Below are positions 17,377-26,036 of a DNA stretch of 64,000 nucleotides, one piece after another; the first letter of the stretch is position 1; each line of letters starts with the position of its first letter. Below the pieces are notes generated by a model. That model was not told where the DNA came from, ran no database searches, and worked only from the letters and a program-made list of their open reading frames with translations. The position numbers and the translations under genes are program-made. The DNA lies in contig CAWIBU010000009.1 of the NCBI GenBank assembly GCA_963834445.1, positions 558,001-622,000 on the forward strand. Direction: 5' to 3'. Source of the stretch: PALSA-350 sp963834445 (GTDB lineage: Bacteria > Acidobacteriota > Terriglobia > Terriglobales > Acidobacteriaceae).

Positions 17377-18279
17377 TCAGTGGCCACGCACCATCGCGCC
17401 CAATTCGGTATCGAGCACGTCCTTTTGAGCGGAGATGCCGACGATCATCAGTTCCAGGTCGGCTGAGCCATTATTGAGGAAGGAGTGGGCTTCGTTGAAG
17501 CGAATCGGGATGCCATCGCCCTTGTGGATAGCAGCGGTCTCGCCATTGACCTCCACCTGGCCATCGCCGTTGAGCACGTAGTAAATCTCTTCCACGCCTT
17601 TGTGGTAGTGCTGGCCTTCCGAAGCACCAGGCGGAATCAGCAGGTGGTCCACGTAGGCCCAATTGGTGAGGAATACATCCGCGTCGAGTGCGCGCCGGTA
17701 TTGCACAGTGCCGGTGCCGCCGCGGTAGTTAGGGATGGGCCGCAGTTCCTTCTTGTCCAGATTCATGGTCATGAAGGTCGGGATGGCATCCTTGGGTGCG
17801 CCGACGCGGGCATCGTTCAGATTGAAGGCGTCATAGTGGCCTTTGATCTGCGCGACATTGATATTCATGAATTCCACGGGCTGGTCAGAGGGGTTGTAGA
17901 TGGCGTGGGAGTGGCCCATCCGGCAGGGCGCGCCGACGGTCCCCTTGAGTACAGAGGTTCGGCCGTCGATGGTGAACTCGGCCTGCCCGTCGAAGACAAT
18001 GAACATCTCTTCGGTGGTGTTATGGAAGTGGTGGCCTACGCCCCCGCCAGGCATGATCTCGCAGCGGTGCATGAAGTTGAGATTGACGTCCATTGCCGTG
18101 GGGGGAACCAGCAGTTCGCATGCCATATCGCCGGCGCTATTGTGCGAGCGGCTGCGGGTGTACTTGCTGGGGTCGGTGTGGCCGATGCGTGCTGCGAGCG
18201 GACTCTGGGCAAATACGGGTGCGAACGGCAGCAGGGTCAGCGCACAAACGAACGGTCGCAGATACACGGGTGGGATCAT
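17377..18279 (-). CDS. Secreted bicupin protein, paralogue 2
   Basis: About 300 residues. ATG 18279 is chosen because GAGG lies nine bases upstream, in front of a signal peptide (residues 1-25, ending PVFAQ). Both cupin domains keep metal-binding motifs: HFHNTTEEMF with GHSHAIYN in the first, and GQHYHKGVEE with EAHSF in the second. Sequence is closest to the bicupin at 27285 (shared LLIPPGASEG, LELMIVGIS, LDTELGA). It heads the minus-strand run toward the amidohydrolase (53-base gap) and has an IclR-like palindrome about 90 bases upstream of its start. Confidence 0.8.
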   Translation of the reverse strand: MIPPVYLRPFVCALTLLPFAPVFAQSPLAARIGHTDPSKYTRSRSHNSAGDMACELLVPPTAMDVNLNFMHRCEIMPGGGVGHHFHNTTEEMFIVFDGQAEFTIDGRTSVLKGTVGAPCRMGHSHAIYNPSDQPVEFMNINVAQIKGHYDAFNLNDARVGAPKDAIPTFMTMNLDKKELRPIPNYRGGTGTVQYRRALDADVFLTNWAYVDHLLIPPGASEGQHYHKGVEEIYYVLNGDGQVEVNGETAAIHKGDGIPIRFNEAHSFLNNGSADLELMIVGISAQKDVLDTELGAMVRGH

Positions 18280-18369
18280 AATCGTTGTCCTCGCAGGATG
18301 CTCGGTGAAGCCGCCCAAGAATATAGAGCGAGGAAAGGGAGCGTCAAGGTAAAACCCGGATTATTGTTC

Positions 18370-18397
18370 CGGAAACCGAATTAAAATTCGATTTCCG
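18370..18397. promoter_or_regulatory. Candidate IclR-family operator
   Basis: A 28-base near-perfect palindrome: CGGAAACCGAATTA (18370-18383) and, inverted, AAATTCGATTTCCG (18384-18397), with 12 of 14 positions symmetrical. GGAAA/TTTCC ends are typical of known IclR-family sites. It lies 91 bases upstream of the bicupin 2 start and about 400 bases from the IclR gene's stop codon. Regulation is inferred, not shown. Confidence 0.55.
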
Positions 18398-18485
18398 AAA
18401 CCGCCCGCCCGCGGCCCCCTTTATCGGGGCCGGGGCCCCAAACGAGGTCACACAAGACCCTCCCCCCTGGACGGGTGCCCCATAC

Positions 18486-18650
18486 CCCCGGATTTCCCAC
18501 TGAGGGGTAGGAGAACCGCAGATCTCTCCACTACGCTACGCTCCGGTCGAGATGACAAATCTGGTGGGTTAAAAGATTTGTCATCTCGACCGGAGCGTAG
18601 CGTAGTGGAGAGATCTGCGGTTCTCCTACCCCTCAGTGGGAAATCCGGGG
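18486..18650. repeat. Perfect 77-bp inverted repeat (long hairpin)
   Basis: Arms 18486-18562 and 18574-18650 are exact reverse complements over all 77 bases, with an 11-base loop (GGTGGGTTAAA). The arm contains TTTGTCATCTCGACC and GTAGCGTAG, which recur in diverged form in the repeat island at 29926-30490. The flanking 18686-18740 segment (AGTGAGCTCGTAGATCC) also has relatives there. It encodes no protein; the short frame across it is palindrome-derived. Confidence 0.9.
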
Positions 18651-18784
18651 AACATGGGGCATGGCGCAGTCGAGGCATCTGCGGTGAGCCCTTACCTCAA
18701 ATGAAGGCCCAGCAAGTGAGCTCGTAGATCCCGCCCAAACTGTTTCCTTATCGAGCAGCGGGCTGCCGGAAAATTCTCCCCGCC

Positions 18785-19627
18785 TCAGGCCTTTTTCAAA
18801 TCACTGGCAAGCTGCTCCGCCGTCGCCCTGACGGCGGCGATAATGGCTTCTTCGTGCGCCGTGTCGCGCAACCGGGTCTTGGGCATCGATGAGCTGAGCG
18901 CCGCGGAAACCTGCCCATTGGCTCCAAAAATAGGAACACAAAAGCAGATACCGTCATAAGCGCACTCTTCCCGATCGATCGCATACTTCTGCTGCCGAAT
19001 TCCTTCATACTCATGGCTCAGCTCTTTGCGATCGGTGATCGTATGCTTGGTGAATCGATACGTCCCAAAGCTCCGCAGCAACTTTTCCCGCTGCTCCTGC
19101 GGCTGGAACGCGGTGATGGCCTTTCCCAGCGAGCTGGCATTGGGGGGCAAAATGTGCCCGACCACGTTGCTCATCCGGATCACATGCGGGCTTTCCACCA
19201 CGGCCACCACTTCAACCCGGTTCTCAAACAGGGCCGCCAGTGTAGACGTCTCCGCCAGCTCCCTGCTCAGCGCCTCAAGATATGGCACGCCTACGCGGTG
19301 CAGTTTACCCAACCACTGGGTCGGCGTGACCGCGTGGATTCCCGGCGCAAGCAGGTAACGGCCGCGCCCATCGACGGTGACGCAGCCCAGTGTCTCCAGG
19401 GTACGCAGAATCCGGAATGCCGATGTTTTCGATAGCTGGATCTGCTGGCCAATCTCACTCATAGAGAGCGGCTTAAGCTCAACCTGGAGGAACTCAAGAA
19501 CCTCCAGCGCCTTGCCGACCGCGCGGGAGAAGTACTGGTCTCCGCCATGCGACTCTTTTGATCTCTCGGGCTTCACCAACTTGGGAGCCCCAGCTTTGGC
19601 CGGGTGAGCAATTTTGGTTTTTAACAT
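18785..19627 (-). CDS. IclR-family transcriptional regulator
   Basis: 280 residues starting at ATG 19627; the frame runs open to 20203, but those extra residues lie inside the divergent receptor gene and the family is 250-280 residues long. Winged helix-turn-helix at about 28-90 (LSMSEIGQQIQLSKTSAFRI), then the IclR effector-binding domain (about 105-280, with FCVPIFGANGQVSAALSSSM). IclR proteins bind small metabolites and control catabolic operons. It sits between two carbon-use clusters, divergent from the TonB receptor, and is the natural candidate to control both. Confidence 0.88.
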   Translation of the reverse strand: MLKTKIAHPAKAGAPKLVKPERSKESHGGDQYFSRAVGKALEVLEFLQVELKPLSMSEIGQQIQLSKTSAFRILRTLETLGCVTVDGRGRYLLAPGIHAVTPTQWLGKLHRVGVPYLEALSRELAETSTLAALFENRVEVVAVVESPHVIRMSNVVGHILPPNASSLGKAITAFQPQEQREKLLRSFGTYRFTKHTITDRKELSHEYEGIRQQKYAIDREECAYDGICFCVPIFGANGQVSAALSSSMPKTRLRDTAHEEAIIAAVRATAEQLASDLKKA

Positions 19628-19807
19628 ACGAACTCGAGTGACTTCATGATAACGGAATCTGGGCCCATGCAATGGCCAGATGATAGCGGAACCCGTACCG
19701 GAATGTCGACCGACAACTCGTATTTCGAAACTTTTTCCAGAAAATGTTTGCGCATCGTTATTTGGCAGTGATATAGGTTTCTCCGCACGATTTAGGAGGC
19801 TCGAACT
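19628..19807. promoter_or_regulatory. Divergent regulatory region between iclR-type gene and receptor
   Basis: 180 bases that must hold both promoters. Visible are a palindrome-like segment ATCTGG...CCAGAT at 19657-19681 and ATTTCGAAAC at 19722-19731, a shortened relative of the motif near bicupin 2. GGAGG at 19794-19798 serves the receptor gene. No promoter box is close enough to consensus to call. Confidence 0.45.
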
Positions 19808-22800
19808 GTGGTTAAAAAACAGAAAGTGCAAAATGCGCTTTGGCTGGCAAGAATCCTTTGTTTTCTGGCGGCAATTTTCTTGGTTTGCTCGCGCTGCCCA
19901 GCGCAAATGGCAAGCGCAGAATTGAGTGGCAACGTCCTCGACTCCTCGGGCGCCGCCATTCCCAACGCCACTATCACCGCCACCAACATCGAAACCACAA
20001 TCGCTCACAAGACCATCAGTGGAAAGAGCGGCGACTATGTTTTGACCGACCTTCCGCCAGGGGATTACACCCTCACCGTCGAAGCCGCGGGCTTCCGCAA
20101 GCTCGAGCAAACCGGAATCAGTCTTCAGATCAACCAGCAGGCGCGTGTCGATCTCCCACTGCAGGTAGGCCAGGCGGCCGAAACGGTCAGCGTGACCGGG
20201 CATCCTCCGCTACTCGAATCCGAGTCTTCTTCTGTAGGAACGGTCATCAACCAGCAACTCGTGAATGAGCTGCCCCTGAATGGCCGCAACTTCGTCCAGC
20301 TCGCAACGCTCAGTCCCGGCGTGAACGGGGTGGGAGAATCCGCGTCAGGCACGATTATGGGTGGCGGCAGGCCAGACGACAAGCGCCCCGCATCCGAGAT
20401 ATTTTCCAATGGTAACCGTGAAGGCGATAATAACTTCCTTTACGACGGGATCGATAATAACCAGCGGCTCACGCTATCCATCACACTGCGTCCCGCAGTG
20501 GAGGCGGTCAGAGAATTCAAGATTCAGACCAACCTTTACAGCGCTGACGTCGGCCGTAACTCGGGCGCCGTGGTCGATGTAATTACCAAGTCGGGCACCA
20601 ACACCTTACACGGAAGCCTGTTTGAGTTCATCCGCAACTCAGATGTGGATGCGCGCTCGTATTTCAATACCGTAGGCACCAATTTCCCCGCTTTTCGCTT
20701 GAATCAATTTGGCGGCTCTCTGGGGGGGCCTGTGGTCATACCCAAGGTCTACCACGGTAAAGATAAAACCTTCTTCTTTGTGGACTATGAGGGCTTCCGC
20801 AACAGCACGCAGGTTTTTGAACGGGGTAACATTCCCACCTTGCGCATGCGCAACGGCGACTTCGGCGAATTACTGCCCAACATCGTTATTTACGACCCGT
20901 TGACCACCGTACCTAATCCCGCCAAACCTGGCAGCTTCCTCCGTACTGCCTTCCCCAACAACATCATTCCGTCTTCCCGTTGGGATCCCATTGCGCACAC
21001 AATGATCAATGCCTACCCGACACCAACCAGCAGCGCACGTCTGAACAATTACAATGCCGCCCGCATCCAGACCCAAAGCTGGAACCAGGGCGACGTGCGG
21101 GTCGACGAACAGATTACCGCCAGGGACTCGATCTTCGCGCGCTATTCAATTCAGAACACCGCAACCACTGTGCCTAGCACCTATGCGCAGAGCACAATTC
21201 CAGGAATTTCGCAGCCCGTGAGCCTGAGCGACGAGGCCTCCTTCGCAGGCGTCTCCCTACAGCCAACCCAGCATGTCGCAACCAGCTATGTAAGGGTCTT
21301 CACACCGTCCATCGTCAATGACTTCCGCGTGGGTTTTAACCGCTACCGCCTGGACTTTGTGCCCATCAATTTTGCCAACGGCGCAGCCCTTGGCAACCAA
21401 CTTGGCGTGCCCAATTCAAATGTCACTCCCCGCGAGCAAAACCTGCCGATCTTTTCGCCGTCTACCTATCTGGGTGTCGGTCAAAGTCGCTCGTTGCCGT
21501 TGTACCGCCGGGAAAACACGTTTCAGGAACTCGATAATCTGACCTGGACAATAGGTCTGCACACGTTGAAAGTAGGCGCGGACTTCCGCCGCAGGCAGCT
21601 GACGATCTATCAAACCAATGAAGGCAACGGTCGTTTTAACTTCTCCCCGGCATTCACTGATTCACGAAACCCTGCAGGCAAGGGCGGTGATAGTGTGGCT
21701 AGCTTTTTACTCGGCTACCCCACGCTCGACGCGCACGACTACACCTATCCCTTCCCGGGTATACGGCTGAATGAGTTCGGCATGTACTTCGCCGACGATT
21801 GGAGGATCACCAAGAACCTGACCCTCAATTATGGTCTGCGGTGGGACTACTTTAGCCCTCCGGACGAGGCCTTCAACCGCTGGTCTAACTTCAACATTGT
21901 CACCGGCGTGTTCGACATCGCAGGCGTGAATGGAGTCAGTCCGACTGCCGGCGTCCTGAAGTACTGGCCGAACTTTGGCCCACGTTTTGGCTTCGCTTAC
22001 CAAGCGCTGCCGCACACCGTGTTTCGCGGTGGAGTCGGCCTCTTTTACAACGCCACCGGCAGTGAGGCCGGCAACATGCGCTTGGCCCGCAATCTGCCCT
22101 TCGGCCTGACCTACCAGATCACCCCTGGCGATGTCACCGTGGGCCCCACCGTAAGCCAGGGATTCCCAGCCTTGCAGCCCGTCGTTATCCCTCCACAGGT
22201 ATTGGGCGTAGCTACCTCGATCGCACCCAACTTCCGGCCTTCCTACGCCGAACAATTCAACGGTGTGGTTGAGCACGAAGTCGTTCCCTTGCAGATGGTC
22301 TTAAAGTTTGCCGGAGTTGGTAACCTGGGCCGCCACTTACAAGACTCCTGGAACGCTAACCAACCGATACCCGGGTCTACCTCGACCGTCTCGCGGCGCC
22401 CGCTCTACGCTATCGACCCCAAATTGAGCGACGTAAATTACTACCTGTCTGATGGATTCGCTGAATACTTTGCGTTCCAGTTCACCGCCGACAAACGTCT
22501 GAGCAACGGAGTCAGCGCGCTTCTGGGTTACACCTATTCGCACGCCATCGACGATGTGCCACTGGAATTCGGTGGCGGCGATGCGGGACCCAACCCTCAG
22601 GATCCCCGCTTTCCCCATGAGGTCAGCAACTCGATCATCGATCAACGCCACCGTTTGACGTTGAGTTACCTCTGGGCGCTGCCCTTCGGAAAGGGGCAAA
22701 AATGGCTGAACGGCGGCGGCGTTTCAGATTTTCTGTTGGGCGGCTGGCAGACCAATGGCATCCTGATCACCCAGAGTGGTCTGTGGTTCTCGCCCGTTCT

Positions 22801-23170
22801 TCAAACCTCTACCACCAATACAGGTACATCAAGCCGTCCTAACATCACGGGTCCCGTCACCTACCCCAAAACGCTGCAGCACTGGTTTAGCCCGTCGGCG
22901 TTTAGCACGCCGGCGCCCTACACCTATGGCGATGCCGGACGTAACTCGCTGGTGGGTCCAGGGCGCACAAACTTTGATACGTCGCTCTTCAAGACCTTCC
23001 CCGTTCACGATCAAATGTTCTTCCAGTTCCGCGTGGAAGCATTCAACGTCTTCAATCATCCGCAGTTTGGGTACCCGATCTCGACCATCGGAAACCCCCA
23101 GGCGGGTGAGATTACCTCGATCGTTGGCAACCCGCGCAACTTGCAGGCTTCGCTGCGGTTCCAGTTCTAG
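19808..23170 (+). CDS. TonB-dependent receptor, Oar-like, with carboxypeptidase-regulatory-like N-terminus
   Basis: 1120 residues. Starts at GTG 19808, nine bases after TTAGGAGG. Signal peptide to about residue 38, then a carboxypeptidase-regulatory Ig-like domain (about 38-120, ELSGNVLDSSGAAIPNATI), a plug domain (about 125-235, with LPLNGRNFVQLATLSPGV) and a 22-strand type barrel ending in Phe (SLRFQF). This is the large acidobacterial receptor class used to import glycans or other bulky ligands across the outer membrane. It is divergent from the IclR gene and upstream of the galactonate module, so it probably brings in the substrate, or an oligomer of it. Ligand unknown. Confidence 0.88.
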   Translation: MVKKQKVQNALWLARILCFLAAIFLVCSRCPAQMASAELSGNVLDSSGAAIPNATITATNIETTIAHKTISGKSGDYVLTDLPPGDYTLTVEAAGFRKLEQTGISLQINQQARVDLPLQVGQAAETVSVTGHPPLLESESSSVGTVINQQLVNELPLNGRNFVQLATLSPGVNGVGESASGTIMGGGRPDDKRPASEIFSNGNREGDNNFLYDGIDNNQRLTLSITLRPAVEAVREFKIQTNLYSADVGRNSGAVVDVITKSGTNTLHGSLFEFIRNSDVDARSYFNTVGTNFPAFRLNQFGGSLGGPVVIPKVYHGKDKTFFFVDYEGFRNSTQVFERGNIPTLRMRNGDFGELLPNIVIYDPLTTVPNPAKPGSFLRTAFPNNIIPSSRWDPIAHTMINAYPTPTSSARLNNYNAARIQTQSWNQGDVRVDEQITARDSIFARYSIQNTATTVPSTYAQSTIPGISQPVSLSDEASFAGVSLQPTQHVATSYVRVFTPSIVNDFRVGFNRYRLDFVPINFANGAALGNQLGVPNSNVTPREQNLPIFSPSTYLGVGQSRSLPLYRRENTFQELDNLTWTIGLHTLKVGADFRRRQLTIYQTNEGNGRFNFSPAFTDSRNPAGKGGDSVASFLLGYPTLDAHDYTYPFPGIRLNEFGMYFADDWRITKNLTLNYGLRWDYFSPPDEAFNRWSNFNIVTGVFDIAGVNGVSPTAGVLKYWPNFGPRFGFAYQALPHTVFRGGVGLFYNATGSEAGNMRLARNLPFGLTYQITPGDVTVGPTVSQGFPALQPVVIPPQVLGVATSIAPNFRPSYAEQFNGVVEHEVVPLQMVLKFAGVGNLGRHLQDSWNANQPIPGSTSTVSRRPLYAIDPKLSDVNYYLSDGFAEYFAFQFTADKRLSNGVSALLGYTYSHAIDDVPLEFGGGDAGPNPQDPRFPHEVSNSIIDQRHRLTLSYLWALPFGKGQKWLNGGGVSDFLLGGWQTNGILITQSGLWFSPVLQTSTTNTGTSSRPNITGPVTYPKTLQHWFSPSAFSTPAPYTYGDAGRNSLVGPGRTNFDTSLFKTFPVHDQMFFQFRVEAFNVFNHPQFGYPISTIGNPQAGEITSIVGNPRNLQASLRFQF

Positions 23171-23188
23171 CGGCATACAGCCGCCAGT

Positions 23189-23227
23189 AGCCCACTCTCT
23201 TCGGAGAGTGGGCTGCGATTCCCTTTT
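23189..23227 (+). terminator. UUCG-loop hairpin after the receptor gene
   Basis: A perfect 11-bp stem (AGCCCACTCTC at 23189-23199 and its complement at 23204-23214) closed by a TTCG tetraloop, with TTTT at 23224-23227. The T-run is 9 bases past the stem, so it may act as a weak terminator or an mRNA-stabilising hairpin. Confidence 0.55.
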
Positions 23228-23250
23228 GCCATGCTCCACAAGGAAGCCCA

Positions 23251-24306
23251 ATGATCCTTCTCAAAACGCGTATACCGATTCTCACGATCACCGTCCTGCT
23301 TGCCGGAGTGCTCGCAGTCCTGCCCGGCGCCTGGGCCGCTAAGCGCGATTTGCGCGTGTACTTCATCGATGTCGAAGGCGGCCAGTCTACACTTTTCGTG
23401 ACTCCTACCGGGCAATCGCTCCTGATCGACACCGGATGGCCGGATAACGAGGGCAGAGATGCAGATCGAATACTCGAGGCGACCAAAAGCGCTGGCATCA
23501 GCAAGATCGACTATGTGCTCCTGACCCACTATCACGATGACCACAGCGGTGGAATTCCCCAGCTGGTTGATAAGGTCCCGGTCGGCACCTTCATCGATCA
23601 CGGAGCCAACATCGATACCCAGCCTGGGGGAAAAACAGAGAAAATCTACGCAGCCTATCAGCAGGTGCTGGCCAGCGGCAAGTACAAGCACATGGTCGCG
23701 CGCCCGGGCGATGTGCTACCCATCACCGGTATGAAAGTTACGGTGATCAGCAGCGATGGCAACGTTATTGACCACCCTCTGCCGGGTGGCGGCGAGACCA
23801 ACCAATACTGTAGCGTGCCTGAAACCAAGCCCATGGACCGCAGCGAGAACTCGCACTCGCTCGGGGTGTTGATCAACTTCGGCAAGCTCAAAATTCTCGA
23901 CCTGGGCGATCTCACCTGGGATAAAGAGATGCTGTTCATGTGCCCGGTCAACCGCATAGGGCATGTCAACATCCTGGTCGTCTCGCATCATGGTTTGAAT
24001 CCGAGCTCCAGTCACGCCCTGGTCAACGGTGTGCATCCCCGCGTCGCCATCATGAATAACGCGGCGACCAAGGGAGGGGCGCCACAGGTGATCGATACCG
24101 TGTTGCAGTCTCCTGGTTTGGAAACGCTGTTCCAACTGCACTACTCGGAGAAGGGTGGGGCGGACCACAACACCGCGGCTCAGTACATCGCAAATCCTCA
24201 GGGCGCCGACCAGGGCAACTATTTTGTCTTGACCGCAACTCCCAAAGGGAGTTTCACCGTCTACAACTCGGGTACCAAGCAGACCAAGGATTATGCGGCG
24301 AAATAG
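23251..24306 (+). CDS. Secreted metallo-beta-lactamase-fold hydrolase (ComEC/Rec2-type domain)
   Basis: 351 residues with a signal peptide (1-29, ending AWAA). MBL-fold metal motif HYHDDH at about 93-98, preceded by FIDVEGGQSTLFVTP and LLIDTGWP. Later elements are SLGVLINFGKLKILDLGDL and VVSHHGLN. It resembles the extracytoplasmic MBL domain of ComEC but stands alone. The family includes phosphodiesterases, lactonases and nucleases; a lactonase role would fit beside sugar-acid genes, but this is inference. Likely periplasmic. It lies 80 bases after the receptor gene and 90 before dgoK. Confidence 0.75.
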   Translation: MILLKTRIPILTITVLLAGVLAVLPGAWAAKRDLRVYFIDVEGGQSTLFVTPTGQSLLIDTGWPDNEGRDADRILEATKSAGISKIDYVLLTHYHDDHSGGIPQLVDKVPVGTFIDHGANIDTQPGGKTEKIYAAYQQVLASGKYKHMVARPGDVLPITGMKVTVISSDGNVIDHPLPGGGETNQYCSVPETKPMDRSENSHSLGVLINFGKLKILDLGDLTWDKEMLFMCPVNRIGHVNILVVSHHGLNPSSSHALVNGVHPRVAIMNNAATKGGAPQVIDTVLQSPGLETLFQLHYSEKGGADHNTAAQYIANPQGADQGNYFVLTATPKGSFTVYNSGTKQTKDYAAK

Positions 24307-24308
24307 GC

Positions 24309-24322
24309 GATTTCTGAAACCG
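24309..24322. promoter_or_regulatory. Motif shared with the bicupin 2 operator region
   Basis: GATTTCTGAAACCG here matches GATTTCCGAAACCG at 18390-18403 in 13 of 14 positions. It lies 74 bases upstream of the dgoK start and includes a TTTC-GAAA palindrome. It is a candidate site for the same IclR regulator. Confidence 0.35.
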
Positions 24323-24396
24323 GTTACGTGCTGCCAGGGTTACTTCTGACACAATGGCTGCATGTGGTCAGGAGAGAAATCCCAGGAGCATAGGCC

Positions 24397-25278
24397 TTGA
24401 TTGCAGTGGATTGGGGTACCAGCAATTTCCGCGCGTTTCGGCTGAGTGCAGAGGGAGCGGTGGTGGCCCGGCGCTCCTCAGCCCAGGGCATTCTCCACGT
24501 CGCCGAGGGCAGTTTTGAAGCAGCGCTCCGTGCCGGGGTGGGGGCGTGGCTGGCAGAGGGCGAGCAGCACATTCTGTTGTGTGGCATGGTCGGTAGCCGG
24601 CAGGGGTGGGTCGAGGCCGAGTACGTTCCCTGTCCGGTTGGCATTGACGATCTTGCCGATGCAGTTGTTCAAGTGCCTTTCTCGGGGGCCTCTGTGCGGC
24701 TGGTGCCCGGCGTTATCGGTCCCGATGCTGCTGGCGTACCCGAGCTGATGCGCGGCGAAGAGACGGCGGCGATGGGCATGCTCGACGCCTGCGGTGGTGG
24801 GGGCCTGGTGTGCTTTCCGGGAACCCATTCCAAGTGGATTCACTTGACCGATCGTAAGATCGTGAACTTTACCACGTGCATGACAGGCGAGATCTACAGC
24901 GCCTTGCGTAAATGCACGATTCTCGAGCGCACGATGACCACTGGCGCCGCCATCGATAAGACCAGCTTCCTTGAAGGAGTGACCCGTTCCGCCGATTCGG
25001 GCGGCTTGCTGCACCATCTCTTCGGCGTGCGCACCCTTGCGCTGATGGGCCAGATGAGTGAAGAGGTCTCCTCGTCGTACCTGTCGGGGTTGTTGATCGG
25101 GCACGAGGTGCGCGCAACTATGCCCCGCGCCAGTAGCGTTCACCTGGTAGGTGCAGCGGAACTCTGCGGCCTCTATGCACAGGCGATCGAGGCTTGCGAC
25201 GGTTTAGCAACCGTAGAAGACGAGGACGCGCCGGCGCTTGGACTCGCCGCGATCGGCGGGAGGCTGCGATGGACGTAA
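24397..25278 (+). CDS. dgoK: 2-dehydro-3-deoxygalactonokinase (DgoK)
   Basis: 293 residues starting at TTG 24397, with CAGGAG nearby upstream; no ATG gives the conserved N-terminus. The start (MIAVDWGTSNFRAFRL) is the phosphate-binding signature of the DgoK family, followed by LLCGMVGSRQGW and VCFPGTHSKWI. DgoK phosphorylates 2-keto-3-deoxygalactonate to the 6-phosphate in the De Ley-Doudoroff pathway. The stop overlaps the next gene's start, and a matching aldolase follows, which supports the assignment. Cytoplasmic. Confidence 0.88.
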   Translation: MIAVDWGTSNFRAFRLSAEGAVVARRSSAQGILHVAEGSFEAALRAGVGAWLAEGEQHILLCGMVGSRQGWVEAEYVPCPVGIDDLADAVVQVPFSGASVRLVPGVIGPDAAGVPELMRGEETAAMGMLDACGGGGLVCFPGTHSKWIHLTDRKIVNFTTCMTGEIYSALRKCTILERTMTTGAAIDKTSFLEGVTRSADSGGLLHHLFGVRTLALMGQMSEEVSSSYLSGLLIGHEVRATMPRASSVHLVGAAELCGLYAQAIEACDGLATVEDEDAPALGLAAIGGRLRWT

Positions 25279-25910
25279 GAGCATGGCTCGATCGTTGTCC
25301 GCTGGTCGCAATCCTGCGCGGTGTGCAACCCGCGGAAGTGGAGTCGATTGGTTCTGCTCTGGAGCGTGCCGGCATCGCCATTGTGGAAGTGCCTCTCAAC
25401 TCCCCCGATCCTTTTGCCAGCATAGCCATCTTGGCGCGCAGCTTCGGCAGCCGGATGCTGATTGGCGCGGGCACGCTGACCAGGCCCTCGCAGGTGGCGG
25501 AAGTGGCGGCTGCGGGGGGTCGTCTGATCGTCACTCCGCATGCCGATACAGCCATCGTGCGCAGCGCAAAAGAGGCGGGCCTGTTTGCGTTCCCGGGATT
25601 TTTCAATCCGACCGAGGCTTTCGCCTTGCTCGCAGCCGGCGCAGATGCCATCAAGCTTTTTCCCGCCGAAGTTTTAGGGCCGCCCATGTTGAAGGCAATG
25701 CGCGCGGTACTTCCTGCGGCGACGGTGGTTATCCCTGTCGGCGGTGTAGACGTGCATCACGTTGCGCCCTGGTTGGCCGCGGGAGCGCTCGGCCTGGGCG
25801 TGGGGTCGTCGATCTATAAGCCTGGTGACGATGCAGACGCTGTGGAGAAGAAAGCGCGCGCGTTAGTGGCCGCGGTGGAAGCGTACCGCAACCGGCAGTC
25901 AGGCACGTGA
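25269..25910 (+). CDS. dgoA: 2-dehydro-3-deoxy-6-phosphogalactonate aldolase (DgoA)
   Basis: 213 residues from ATG 25269, overlapping the dgoK stop by 10 bases; the frame reaches further upstream only inside dgoK. The class I aldolase fold shows the Glu in IVEVPLNSPDPFASI (the NSP pattern is that of the galactonate form), the Schiff-base Lys in AIKLFPAE at about residue 128, and VIPVGGV. It splits KDPGal into pyruvate and glyceraldehyde 3-phosphate. A KDPG (gluconate) aldolase is the alternative, but dgoK beside it favours the galactonate form. Confidence 0.88.
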   Translation: MDVRAWLDRCPLVAILRGVQPAEVESIGSALERAGIAIVEVPLNSPDPFASIAILARSFGSRMLIGAGTLTRPSQVAEVAAAGGRLIVTPHADTAIVRSAKEAGLFAFPGFFNPTEAFALLAAGADAIKLFPAEVLGPPMLKAMRAVLPAATVVIPVGGVDVHHVAPWLAAGALGLGVGSSIYKPGDDADAVEKKARALVAAVEAYRNRQSGT

Positions 25911-25918
25911 CGTAACCA

Positions 25919-26001
25919 ATCTTCGGGTGCCCCATTCTTCGCGTTCTTTGCGAAGGGTGGGAAGGCAAATGCTGGTCGCGAAGAATCGGGGCGCCGAAGA
26001 T
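25919..26001. repeat. Imperfect inverted repeat before the dehydratase gene
   Basis: ATCTTCGGGTGCCCC... at 25919-25943 is mirrored by CGCGAAGAAT...CGAAGAT at 25977-26001 with a few mismatches; a smaller hairpin (TTCGCG/CGCGAA-type) lies inside. GGGTGCCCCAT also occurs at 18475. It looks like an acidobacterial dispersed repeat between dgoA and the dehydratase gene, and could attenuate read-through. Confidence 0.55.
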
Positions 26002-26036
26002 TTGCTTGAAGACAAGTTGGAAGGAGCAATTTCGTT

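Noticed and set aside
19628..20203. N-terminal extension of the IclR frame
   Set aside because: The frame is open, but these residues overlap the divergent receptor gene and have no family match. ATG 19627 gives the normal length.
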